NCBI RefSeq assembly: GCF_003990445.1
Contig: NZ_REEZ01000004.1
Coordinates: 248,001-312,000, forward strand
From: Pararhodobacter zhoushanensis
Lineage (GTDB): Bacteria > Pseudomonadota > Alphaproteobacteria > Rhodobacterales > Rhodobacteraceae
Direction: 5' to 3'
DNA length: 64,000 nucleotides
This document shows, in pieces, positions 33,984 to 41,741 of this stretch. The notes below the pieces were generated by a model. That model was given only the letters and a program-made list of their open reading frames with translations, had not been told where the DNA came from and searched no databases. The position numbers were made by a program, and so were the translations under genes. The stretch's first letter is position 1, and every line of letters begins with the position of its first letter.

Positions 33984-34010
33984 GTAGGGTGGGGTTCAAC
34001 CCCACCCTAC
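33984..34010. repeat. REP-like palindrome with GTAG head, copy 1
   Basis: GTAGGGTGGGGTT-C-AACCCCACCCTAC: perfect 13-bp arms in the hmgA-fahA gap. It resembles the GTAG-headed REP palindromes associated with RAYT transposases. A diverged relative is at 59585-59606. Confidence 0.75.
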
Positions 34011-34037
34011 GCTGACCTTCCCAACGCAGGACTGACA

Positions 34038-35294
34038 ATGACTCTCATCCGTTCCTGGGTCGACACCGCTAACGACCCCAGCTGCCCGTTTCCGCTCAAT
34101 AACCTGCCGTATGGCGTCTTCTCGACCTCTGGCACGCAACCGCGCTGTGGCGTGGCGATTGGCGACAAGGTGCTCGACGTCGCGGCAATGGAAAAAGCCG
34201 GGCTGTTGCGGCTGGCTGACACGCCGCTGCTTGCCTCGGCCGCCTGGAACCCGCTGATGGACGCCGGAGCGGTGATCTGGGACAAGCTGCGCAGCCAGCT
34301 TATGGGTCATCTGGCGCAGGGCGCAGACACGCAGGATCAGGTCGAGCCTTATCTGCACCCGCTCTCGGGCGTGACGATGCACATGCCGTTCTCGGTGACC
34401 GAATTTACCGATTTCTACGCCGGTCGGAATCATGCGCAAAACGTCGGCACCATCTTCCGCGGAAACGACAATGCGCTGCCCGTCAACTGGTTGCACATTC
34501 CGATCGGGTATAACGGCCGCGCATCCTCGGTTGTTGTCTCGGGCACCGGTGTGCGCCGGCCCTGGGGCCAGCTGAAAAGTCCCGAGCAGGAAGCCCCCAC
34601 CTTCCAGCCCTGCCGTCGCTTTGATCTGGAACTGGAGATGGGCGCCATCGTCGGCAAGCCCTCGACCGGGCCGATCACCGTGGCCGAGGCTGACGATATG
34701 ATCTTTGGCTATGTGCTGCTGAACGACTGGTCGGCGCGCGATATCCAGGCGTGGGAATATGTGCCGCTGGGGCCGTTCCAGGCCAAGGCAACGGCGACGA
34801 CCATCTCGCCGTGGATCGTCACCAAGGCCGCGCTGGCGCCCTTCCGCGCCCCGACCCCCGAGCGTGAAAAGCCGCTTCTGGCCTATTTGGAAGAGCCGAG
34901 GCCGATGCTTTACAACATCGACCTGCGCGTCGAACTCGCGCCTCAGGGCGGGACCGCGACGGAAATCGCGCGGACCAACTATACGCAGATGTATTACTCG
35001 GCGGCACAGCAACTGGCGCATCACACGACCTCGGGCTGCCCGATGCGGGTGGGCGATCTGCTGGGTTCGGGCACCATTTCGGGCCCGACCAAGGACAGCC
35101 GCGGCTCGATGCTGGAACTCAGCTGGAGCGGCAAGGAGCCGATCACGCTGGACGGCGGCGAGACGCGCAGCTTCCTTGAGGATGGCGACACGCTGACCCT
35201 GAAGGGCACCTGCCACGGCGACGGGTATTCCATCGGCTTTGGCGATTGCACGGGTCGTATCCTGCCCGCGCTGACCGACCCTTACGCGCGCTGA
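34038..35294 (+). CDS. fahA: Fumarylacetoacetase
   Basis: 418 residues. Last step of tyrosine catabolism, hydrolysing fumarylacetoacetate to fumarate and acetoacetate. Marks are FTDFYAGRNHAQNVGTIFRG, the metal/active-site DLELEMGAIVGKPS, NDWSARDIQAWEYVPLGPFQAK and GSGTISGP. It is downstream of hmgA on the same strand. Confidence 0.96.
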   Translation: MTLIRSWVDTANDPSCPFPLNNLPYGVFSTSGTQPRCGVAIGDKVLDVAAMEKAGLLRLADTPLLASAAWNPLMDAGAVIWDKLRSQLMGHLAQGADTQDQVEPYLHPLSGVTMHMPFSVTEFTDFYAGRNHAQNVGTIFRGNDNALPVNWLHIPIGYNGRASSVVVSGTGVRRPWGQLKSPEQEAPTFQPCRRFDLELEMGAIVGKPSTGPITVAEADDMIFGYVLLNDWSARDIQAWEYVPLGPFQAKATATTISPWIVTKAALAPFRAPTPEREKPLLAYLEEPRPMLYNIDLRVELAPQGGTATEIARTNYTQMYYSAAQQLAHHTTSGCPMRVGDLLGSGTISGPTKDSRGSMLELSWSGKEPITLDGGETRSFLEDGDTLTLKGTCHGDGYSIGFGDCTGRILPALTDPYAR

Positions 35295-35302
35295 GGACAA
35301 AA

Positions 35303-35462
35303 AGAGAGGGGGCCTTCAGCCCCCTCTTTGGCTGACGCCAAATTCACCCCCGAGGATATTTTCAGACAGATGATGCGGCCTTAACCTTTTATTAACGCCA
35401 CTCTTTGCTCTTTAAATATCCCGGGGGTAGCGCGCAGCGCGTAGGGGGCAGCGCCCCCTGTC
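35303..35462. repeat. Intergenic composite repeat, copy D (two arms, one variant)
   Basis: Left core CCCCCGAGGATATTTTCAGACAGA (35347-35370), diverged at the end. The right arm uses CTCTTTGCTCT + TTAAATATCCCGGGGG (35401-35427), i.e. TTTGCTC in place of TTTTCTGTC, the variant also seen in copy F. Outer stems are GAGGGGGCC..GGCCCCCTC-like and GGGGGCAGCGCCCCC. It lies between convergent fahA and the DUF3775 gene. Confidence 0.82.
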
Positions 35463-35484
35463 CCCGTGCGCAACAGGGCGGCAC

Positions 35485-35808
35485 CTAGCGGTCGAAGAAA
35501 TCCTCTTCCACATCCGTCACGTCGATATCCAGCGCTTCCAGCCCTGATTCGAGATTCTCGGACAGGTGGGGCATCCCCATCAGGTAATCCGCCGTCGGCG
35601 TCGTCGCCTCGGTAAAGGCGGTTTCCAGCGCCTGATCGTATTCCTCGGGCTCGAACGCGCCGCGGCCGATCCAGGCGATGGCGACCAGATTCGCCTTCTC
35701 GTCTTCGTTCATCGCATCGATAAAGGCGTGCAGCTCGCCCGTCCTGCCCGTTTCGCGGGCCTGAAAGATGATGTGTACGACTTTCTTGAGGCTGATTTCG
35801 GGAGTCAT
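35485..35808 (-). CDS. DUF3775 domain protein
   Basis: 107 residues, acidic. The pattern TPEISLKKVVHIIFQARE, LHAFIDAMNEDEKANLVAIAWIGRGAFEPEEYDQAL and the C-terminal LMGMPHLSENLESGLEALDIDV fit DUF3775, whose function is unknown. ATG at 35808 lies 7 bases after AAGGA; an ATG two codons upstream is too close to that site. It follows the SDR gene by 56 bases. Confidence 0.8.
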   Translation of the reverse strand: MTPEISLKKVVHIIFQARETGRTGELHAFIDAMNEDEKANLVAIAWIGRGAFEPEEYDQALETAFTEATTPTADYLMGMPHLSENLESGLEALDIDVTDVEEDFFDR

Positions 35809-35864
35809 GGGCATTCCTTTTTTCCCGACAATCGCGCCGAAGGCGGGCGCGTGCAAGGGGCCGG

Positions 35865-36596
35865 TCAGCGCCGGGCGAAAATCCGGTTCCACAGCGCTGT
35901 CGGGAAAAGCCGCCCGGCCCGGAACAGCCACGAGAAGACCATCGGGAAGGATGTCATGGGTCGCCCGCTGCGCAGGGCGCGCATGACCTCTGTGGCGGCC
36001 TTATCGGGGCTCTGGATGAAAGGCATCGCGAAACCGTTCTTGGCGGTTAGCCGCGTGCGGATAAAGCCCGGGTTGACCAATTGCACCCGCACACCGGTTG
36101 CCTGCAAGTCCACCTGCAACGATTGCGCGAGGTTCATCAGCCCCGCTTTGGATGCGCCATAGCCGATGCTTCCCGGCAGCCCCCTGAACCCGGCCAGCGA
36201 GCCGGTGAGCACCAGCCGCCCGGTGTCGCGCGCCAGCATGCCGGGCAGCACCGCGCCGACCAGCCGCATCGCGCCGAGCAGGTTCACGTTGATCATTGCC
36301 AGCGCTTTTCCCGTGTCCCATTCCTGCGCCCGCATCGGCCAGTAGGTTCCGGCGAGGAAAATAACGCCGTCCACGGTGCCGACCTCAGCCGCAGCCCCTG
36401 TGACCGAGGCATCGTCGGTCACATCCACCGCCAGCGCCCGTGCGTCGGGCAATGTTTCTGCCAGATCCACAAGCCGTTCGCTGTTGCGCGCGGAGAGGAT
36501 CAGCGTTGCGCCCTCGATCGACATCGCTTCGGCCAGAGCGCGCCCCAGACCTTCGGACGCGCCGACCAGCCACCATGTCTGACCTTGCAGGCTCAT
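35865..36596 (-). CDS. Short-chain dehydrogenase/reductase in the ChrR-linked operon
   Basis: 243 residues, classical SDR: cofactor loop LVGASEGLGRALAEAM, NVNLLGAMRL, catalytic Ser in VLTGSLAGFRGL and YGASK. It is the last tightly coupled gene of the operon flavoprotein–DUF1365–DUF3833–SDR; its ATG overlaps the DUF3833 stop (ATGA). In Rhodobacter sphaeroides a comparable operon beside rpoE-chrR belongs to the singlet-oxygen response; the reaction of the SDR is unknown. Confidence 0.9.
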   Translation of the reverse strand: MSLQGQTWWLVGASEGLGRALAEAMSIEGATLILSARNSERLVDLAETLPDARALAVDVTDDASVTGAAAEVGTVDGVIFLAGTYWPMRAQEWDTGKALAMINVNLLGAMRLVGAVLPGMLARDTGRLVLTGSLAGFRGLPGSIGYGASKAGLMNLAQSLQVDLQATGVRVQLVNPGFIRTRLTAKNGFAMPFIQSPDKAATEVMRALRSGRPMTSFPMVFSWLFRAGRLFPTALWNRIFARR

Positions 36597-37144
36597 GTCA
36601 GTGCCGGCCGCAGGGTAGCGACCAGTTCGGCGACCTTGATGCCGAATTTGCGGAACTGGCTGCGGTTGATGATCGTACCGTTGTCCATCAGATACATCCA
36701 GTCGGTTACATCCAGCACCCAGCCCCCGGCGTGTTCCGGCAGACGGATGCGGTACTTCAGCTGCAGCCCGGCACCCTCTTGCCGCCCGTGACCCGGCTCG
36801 ACGATATCGTCGGCATCGGCCACGACCGTGCCGTCATTGCCCATCGCCAGCGTCCAGCGACGGTTCTGGACCTGTCCGCTGGCATAGCGAAACTGTTCTT
36901 CCAGCACGCCGCGGTTTCCGGTCCAGCGCCCGTGCATATCCGCCACAAAGCGCGAGGTGACGCGGCCCGTGGGCCCATAGATCACGCCTTCGCACAGGAT
37001 CGGACCGCTCAGGTGGCGACGGATGTCGATCTGCGGCTGCTGTCCTGCGTAGTCCTCAGGGCGCTGGGCGGTGAAGCCGACGAAGCGGCTGACCAGATAC
37101 CAGAGCACTCCCAACAGGGCGAGGATGGTTAACACATCGAGCAT
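36593..37144 (-). CDS. DUF3833 domain protein
   Basis: 183 residues with an N-terminal membrane anchor (about 2-23). The rest matches DUF3833: LCEGVIYGPTGRVTSRFVADMHGRWTGNRGVLEEQFRYASG, then YRIRLPEHAGGWVLDVTDWMYLMDNGTIINRSQFRKFGIKVAEL. It looks lipocalin-like in pattern (my inference). Coupled to the SDR by ATGA and 9 bases after the DUF1365 stop. Confidence 0.88.
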   Translation of the reverse strand: MLDVLTILALLGVLWYLVSRFVGFTAQRPEDYAGQQPQIDIRRHLSGPILCEGVIYGPTGRVTSRFVADMHGRWTGNRGVLEEQFRYASGQVQNRRWTLAMGNDGTVVADADDIVEPGHGRQEGAGLQLKYRIRLPEHAGGWVLDVTDWMYLMDNGTIINRSQFRKFGIKVAELVATLRPALT

Positions 37145-37153
37145 TGCGATCTC

Positions 37154-37909
37154 CTATCGCGAAACGTCGTGGGACGGCGGCTGTGGGCGAGGCCGATAAA
37201 CCGCGCCTTTCCACCACAGCTTGAGCGCCTGCCAGTGGATCAGGGCCAGCACCCGTCGCGACCCCAAGGGGCGGCGCAGCATCGCCGCGATCAGACCATG
37301 CGCTGTCGCCGGTTTGCGCGGACCGGTCAGCGTGGCGATCAGGCCGCCCTTGGCATGGCCATAGGCGATGCGGATGGCGATGGCGTCGGGGCGGATGTCA
37401 AAGCGGAACTGGTAGTCGCCCTCGACCGGCTGGAAGGGCGAGACGTGGAAGATCTTGTGCGCCAGCAGCGTGTCTTCGGCGCGGATCGGTGCGAAGCCGT
37501 CGCGGTGGCACAGATAGGAATGGCGGTCGCCGAAGGTGTTGCTCACTTCGGCAATCACGCAGATCAGCGCGTTTTGCGCGTCGTAACACAGCCAGAAACT
37601 GACCGGGTTGAACACATGCCCCAGCACGCGCGGCTGGGCCAGCAGCTCGATCCGTTCAGGCGAGGGCGCACCCGCCGCCGCCAGAACTTCGCGCACCCAG
37701 ACGGCTCCACGCCCTTTGGTCGGCGCGCCGCCGTGGTCGCTGTCGTGCAGGGACAAGAGCCCGGCACGGTTGCGCGCAAAGAGCCACGGCGCGGGCTGCG
37801 GTTTTTCCGCGTCGAGCAACAGGTAATCGACGCCATAGCTGAAGCGGTTGGTCAGCGTGTCGCTGCGCCCGTGAAAGGTTCGCCCGGCGATATGCTCGAC
37901 AGCTGTCAC
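37154..37909 (-). CDS. DUF1365 family protein
   Basis: 251 residues from GTG at 37909, which overlaps the flavoprotein TGA (GTGA). The DUF1365 pattern is FHGRSDTLTNRFSYGVDYLLLDAE, RVLGHVFNPVSFWLCYDAQ, EVSNTFGDRHSYLC and KIFHVSPFQPVEGDYQFRF. Paired with an FAD oxidoreductase it resembles the R. sphaeroides genes linked to furan fatty acid formation from methylated unsaturated fatty acids. The exact step is not assigned from sequence here. Confidence 0.9.
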   Translation of the reverse strand: MTAVEHIAGRTFHGRSDTLTNRFSYGVDYLLLDAEKPQPAPWLFARNRAGLLSLHDSDHGGAPTKGRGAVWVREVLAAAGAPSPERIELLAQPRVLGHVFNPVSFWLCYDAQNALICVIAEVSNTFGDRHSYLCHRDGFAPIRAEDTLLAHKIFHVSPFQPVEGDYQFRFDIRPDAIAIRIAYGHAKGGLIATLTGPRKPATAHGLIAAMLRRPLGSRRVLALIHWQALKLWWKGAVYRPRPQPPSHDVSR

Positions 37910-39198
37910 GCGGCGGCCCTTTCGCGGGTTGCACCCAGCTTGGTCACAACGTCGACGGCGCTGGCAAAGCCGTCCTCGTGGAAACCGTTCTTCATCCATG
38001 CGCCGCAGAACCACGTATTGTGATGGCCATTGAGCACCCGCAGCACATCCTGCGCGGCAAAGGCAGCGCGATCATAGACCGGATGGCGGAAGGTGTGGCT
38101 GTCGTAGATCAGCTCGTCGCGGATCGGGCGGTTGGAGTTGAGGGTGACGAACATTTCATCATCGGCCGGGATCGGCTGCAGGGCGTTCATCCAGTAGGAC
38201 AGGCTGATGCGCTCACGGTCCTGAGGCGAGTGTTCGGTATAAGTCCAGGCCGACCAGACCTTGCGCCGTTTCGGCATGATCGAGGCGTCCCGGTGCAGCA
38301 CCGCATGATTGTCCTGATAGCCGATGGCGGCCAGCGCGACGCGTTCGGTTTGCGTGGCATCGGACAAGAGCGCCAGCGTGGTGTCGGAATGCGTGGCGAA
38401 GATCACCTCGTCAAAAGCTTCCCACGTGCCACCCTCAAGGCGAACCTCGGCCCCGTTGGCGGTGCGGCGTACGGCGGCGGTGGGGGCACTGGTGCGGATA
38501 TCGACGCCGCGCGCGCGCAGATCGCGCTCAAGCCGGGTGACGTATTCGATCGACCCACCCTTGACGGTGTACCATTGGTGTTGGCCATTGGCCGACAGCA
38601 GCGCGTGGTTGCGGAAGAAATCGACCATGGCACGGGCGGGGAAATCCATGATCTTGTCCTTGGGCGTGGACCAGATCGCGCCCGAGAAGGGCTGGATATA
38701 GCGCTCGCGAAACCACTGACCCATGCCCAGCGTATCCATGAGCGCGCCGATGCTCATGTCGGGGTCGGTGGCGGCGGTTTCGGCCTTGGCGTTGAAGCGC
38801 AGAATGTCGCGCAGCATGCGCAGAAAGCGCGGATCGGCGATGTTGCGGCGCGAGGCGAAGATCGTATCCAGCGTATCGAGCGCGTATTCGCAGGCCCCTT
38901 TGTCGAAGGATGCGCCAAAGCCCATCGAGGCGGGGGCGGACGGCACCTGCAGCGCCTCGAACATCGCGGTCAGGTTGGGGTAGTTGGCGTGGTTGAACAC
39001 GATGAACCCGGTATCCACCGGCTGATCGCCCCGCTTGCCCGCCATCACGGTGCGCGCATGGCCACCCAGACGCGGCGCGGCTTCGATCAGCGTGACACGG
39101 TGACCGGGGGCCAGCAGCCATGCGGCGGCCATGCCAGAGATCCCGGCGCCGATAATGGCGATGCGCTTGGGGGCAACGGGGATAGACTCGAACGGCAT
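37906..39198 (-). CDS. FAD-dependent oxidoreductase (amine oxidase/desaturase-like) of the ChrR-linked operon
   Basis: 430 residues. FAD loop IAIIGAGISGMAAAWLLAPGHRVTLIEAAPRLGGHART, then DTGFIVFNHANYPNLTAMFEALQV, and the C-terminal TWFCGAWMKNGFHEDGFASAV typical of this COG2907-type subgroup. It is divergent from rpoE and heads the operon running to the SDR. In R. sphaeroides related genes are RpoE targets in the singlet-oxygen response and act on fatty acids; here that role is inferred from synteny. Confidence 0.9.
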   Translation of the reverse strand: MPFESIPVAPKRIAIIGAGISGMAAAWLLAPGHRVTLIEAAPRLGGHARTVMAGKRGDQPVDTGFIVFNHANYPNLTAMFEALQVPSAPASMGFGASFDKGACEYALDTLDTIFASRRNIADPRFLRMLRDILRFNAKAETAATDPDMSIGALMDTLGMGQWFRERYIQPFSGAIWSTPKDKIMDFPARAMVDFFRNHALLSANGQHQWYTVKGGSIEYVTRLERDLRARGVDIRTSAPTAAVRRTANGAEVRLEGGTWEAFDEVIFATHSDTTLALLSDATQTERVALAAIGYQDNHAVLHRDASIMPKRRKVWSAWTYTEHSPQDRERISLSYWMNALQPIPADDEMFVTLNSNRPIRDELIYDSHTFRHPVYDRAAFAAQDVLRVLNGHHNTWFCGAWMKNGFHEDGFASAVDVVTKLGATRERAAA

Positions 39199-39269
39199 CG
39201 GGATCTCCTGCAGGTTTCAACGGTTACGCTGCGGGAACGGGGTTGGATGACAAAAAGTTTCGGATCGTT

Positions 39270-39298
39270 TGATCCGCTTGCCGCCAGCCTGCGTATCC
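39270..39298 (+). promoter_or_regulatory. Candidate RpoE-type promoter of rpoE-chrR
   Basis: TGATCC (39270-39275), 18-base spacer, TATCC (39294-39298). TGATCC is the -35 element I recall for the Rhodobacter RpoE (ChrR-controlled) sigma factor. The hexamer is part of GGATC-GTTT-GATCC, so a minus-strand CGATCC faces the divergent operon. Autoregulation would fit. Assignment is by motif recall and position. Confidence 0.45.
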
Positions 39299-39399
39299 GG
39301 TCCATGTTGCAAGAACTCGCCATTCCGGGGACACTACCTCTGCCGATAGCCGCCCTGATGGGGCGGGCTGAACGGCATGAGGACAAAGGGCGGCATGAC

Positions 39400-39945
39400 G
39401 TGACGGCGGATGACGACAATGCCAAAGCGGTAACATGGATGCTGGCCGTGGCGCGCGATGCCGATCAGCAGGCTTTTGCGTCACTGTTCGCGCGGTTCGC
39501 GCCGCGGGTGAAGGCGTTCCTGATCAAGTCAGGCGCGACGCCGTCGCTGGCCGAGGATTGCGCGCAGGACGTGATGGCAACCGTCTGGCGCAAGGCCGGG
39601 CAGTTCGACCCGACGCGCGCGTCGGTCGCGACCTGGATCTTCACCATCGCGCGCAACCGGCGGATCGACATCCTGCGCCGTGACCGCCGGCCCGAACCGC
39701 AGGATCTGCCCTGGGGCCCGGAACCCGAGCCCGACCAGCTGGACGCGATGGTCCTGCAACAAGACACCGAACGCCTGAGCGCGGCCCTTGCCGCGCTGCC
39801 CGATAACCAACGCGCCTTGATCGAACGCGCTTATTTTGGCGATCTCAGCCACGGCGAGATCGCCAGACTTACCGGCCTGCCTTTGGGCACGATCAAGTCC
39901 CGTATCCGCCTGGCGCTGGAAAAGCTGCGCCAGACCATGACCTGA
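39400..39945 (+). CDS. rpoE: ECF sigma factor RpoE (ECF11, ChrR partner)
   Basis: 181 residues from GTG at 39400. Region 2: AFASLFARFAPRVKAFLIKSGATPSLAEDCAQDVMATVWRKAGQFDPTRASVATWIFTIARNRRIDILRR. Region 4: LAALPDNQRALIERAYFGDLSHGEIARLTGLPLGTIKSRIRLALEKLR. The frame is open upstream to ATG 39247, but that extension is unlike the family and would overlap the candidate promoter. It directs the singlet-oxygen/organic peroxide response when released from ChrR, encoded 11 bases downstream. Confidence 0.9.
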   Translation: MTADDDNAKAVTWMLAVARDADQQAFASLFARFAPRVKAFLIKSGATPSLAEDCAQDVMATVWRKAGQFDPTRASVATWIFTIARNRRIDILRRDRRPEPQDLPWGPEPEPDQLDAMVLQQDTERLSAALAALPDNQRALIERAYFGDLSHGEIARLTGLPLGTIKSRIRLALEKLRQTMT

Positions 39946-39956
39946 GGATATCTCCG

Positions 39957-40595
39957 ATGATCCGTCATCACCTCTCTGATTCCCTGTTGACCGGCTACTC
40001 GACCGGTTCGCTGCCCGAGGCCTTCAGCCTGCTGGTCGCCACGCATGTGTCGCTGTGCGACGAATGCCGCGCCCGGCTTGAGGCGCAGGACGCCGTCGGC
40101 GGCGCAGTGCTCGACAGCTGTGACGGCGCGGCGATGAGTGATTCCAGCTTTGCCGCAACGCTGGCGCTGCTGGGCGGCGCATCGCCCGAACGCGAAGCGC
40201 GGGAGCCGGTCGAGGGCGTCTTCCCCGCGCCGCTGCGCGACTATGTCGGCGGCGATGCTGATGCCGTGCGCTGGCGTCCGGTGGGCGGCGGCGTGCGCCA
40301 GGCGATCCTGCCAACGGCAAAAGGGGCAAGCGCCCGGCTGCTCTACATCCCCGCCGGAACCGCGGTTCCCGACCACGGGCATACCGGGACCGAATTGACG
40401 CTCGTTCTGTCGGGCGCCTTTGAAGATGCGACCGATCACTTCGGTCCCGGTGACGTCGAAATCGCGGATGAGGATCTCGAACATACCCCGGTCGCGGCGC
40501 TGGGCGAACCCTGTATTTGTCTTGCCGTGACCGACGCGCCCCTGCGCTTCAACGGGCTGATCCCCCGGCTTTTGCAGCCATTCCTGAAGATTTGA
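39957..40595 (+). CDS. chrR: Zinc-binding anti-sigma factor ChrR
   Basis: 212 residues. The N-terminal ZAS domain has zinc ligands His5 (or 4), His30, Cys34 and Cys37 (HVSLCDEC). The C-terminal cupin domain shows PDHGHTGTELTLVLSG (His/His/Glu) and LEHTPVA (His). This matches R. sphaeroides ChrR, which holds RpoE inactive and releases it on singlet oxygen. It lies directly after rpoE. Confidence 0.95.
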   Translation: MIRHHLSDSLLTGYSTGSLPEAFSLLVATHVSLCDECRARLEAQDAVGGAVLDSCDGAAMSDSSFAATLALLGGASPEREAREPVEGVFPAPLRDYVGGDADAVRWRPVGGGVRQAILPTAKGASARLLYIPAGTAVPDHGHTGTELTLVLSGAFEDATDHFGPGDVEIADEDLEHTPVAALGEPCICLAVTDAPLRFNGLIPRLLQPFLKI

Positions 40596-40619
40596 TCTGA
40601 GTTCTTCATGGGAGACGTC

Positions 40620-40850
40620 AGGCGGCTGCGGCGCTCGCCCCCATCGAGGGGGCTCGCGCCGCGTGGGGCCAGCCCCACACCCCGCCAAAGGGGGCGCACG
40701 CGCCCCCTTTGGGATCCCCCGTGGATATTTAGGGACAGAAAATGATGCGGGAGCGGGCGTCGTTCATTTTCTGTCTTTAAATATCCTCGGGGGTGAATTC
40801 GGCTTTGGCCGAAGAGGGGGCAGAAGGCCCCCTGACGCGCGCCGCGCAAG
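40620..40850. repeat. Intergenic composite repeat, copy E (two facing arms)
   Basis: Left core CCCCCGTGGATATTTA..GACAGAAAATG (40716-40744), right core CATTTTCTGTC..AAATATCC..GGGGG (40765-40793), centre 20 bases. Outward stems include GGGGCCAGCCCC, GGGGGCGCACGCGCCCCC (left), and TTCGGCTTTGGCCGAA and GGGGGCAGAAGGCCCCC (right). It fills most of the 339-base gap between convergent chrR and ubiG. Confidence 0.88.
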
Positions 40851-40934
40851 CGGCGCGCCTGGCCCAACGGGAGGGGCAGGATCTGTGATCCTGCCGCGAC
40901 GGGCGGGAGCCGTTCGTCGGTCTTTGCGGGCAAC

Positions 40935-41672
40935 TCAGTCCTTGCGCACCGAGGCCGTCACGTAGTTGACGCTCAGGTCGCGCTCCGACAGCGACCAACG
41001 CCACAGGACGGGGTTGAACACCATGCCCTTGCGGTCGACCGGGTCGAGGCCCGCTTGACGGATCAGCGCATAGAGCTCGTCCGGCGTGATGAACTTGGAC
41101 CAGTCATGCGTCCCGCGCGGCAGCCAGCGCATCACGACTTCGGCGCCGAAGATCGCCATTGCATAGCTTTTCGGATTGCGGTTCAGGGTTGAGCAGATCA
41201 TCAGCCCGCCGGTTTTCAGCAGGTCGTGGCACGCCGTCAGATAGGCCAGCGGGTCGGACACATGCTCGACCACTTCCATGTTCAGCACCACGTCGAAGCG
41301 CTCGCCCGCCTCGGCCAGCGCTTCGGCCGTCGTGTGGCGGTAGTCGATCGTCAGCCCCGATTGCTCGGCATGCACCTGCGCCACCGGGATGTTGCGTGGG
41401 GCGGCATCTGCGCCGATCACGTCAGCCCCAAGCCGCGCCATCGGTTCCGACAGCAGCCCGCCACCGCAGCCGATATCCAGCAGCCGCAGCCCCTCGAACG
41501 GTTTCGGTGCGCGCAGGTCGCGGTCGAATTCGGCGGCGATTTGCGTTGTGATATAGTCCAGCCGGCACGGGTTGAGCTGATGCAGCGGCTTGAATTTGCC
41601 CTGCGGGTCCCACCAATCGGCGGCCATGGCCTCGAATTTCGCGACTTCGGCAGGGTCGATGGTGCTTGTCAT
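40935..41672 (-). CDS. ubiG: Ubiquinone biosynthesis O-methyltransferase
   Basis: 245 residues. SAM-binding [28 protein letters not shown], the UbiG N-terminus [32 protein letters not shown], and [14 protein letters not shown]. It methylates the ring hydroxyl groups at two steps of ubiquinone synthesis. ATG at 41672; the longer frame overlaps the divergent hydrolase. Confidence 0.95.
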   Translation of the reverse strand: MTSTIDPAEVAKFEAMAADWWDPQGKFKPLHQLNPCRLDYITTQIAAEFDRDLRAPKPFEGLRLLDIGCGGGLLSEPMARLGADVIGADAAPRNIPVAQVHAEQSGLTIDYRHTTAEALAEAGERFDVVLNMEVVEHVSDPLAYLTACHDLLKTGGLMICSTLNRNPKSYAMAIFGAEVVMRWLPRGTHDWSKFITPDELYALIRQAGLDPVDRKGMVFNPVLWRWSLSERDLSVNYVTASVRKD

Positions 41673-41741
41673 TCTGCGCTCCGGCTTGTCTTTTGTCCTC
41701 GCATCCCGTGGAATGGGGATCGAGGGCAAGATATAGACCGG

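Noticed and set aside
37978-39399. Long 5' extension of the rpoE frame
   Set aside because: Antisense to the FAD oxidoreductase up to 39198, and the remaining leader is unlike ECF sigma factors and covers the likely promoter.
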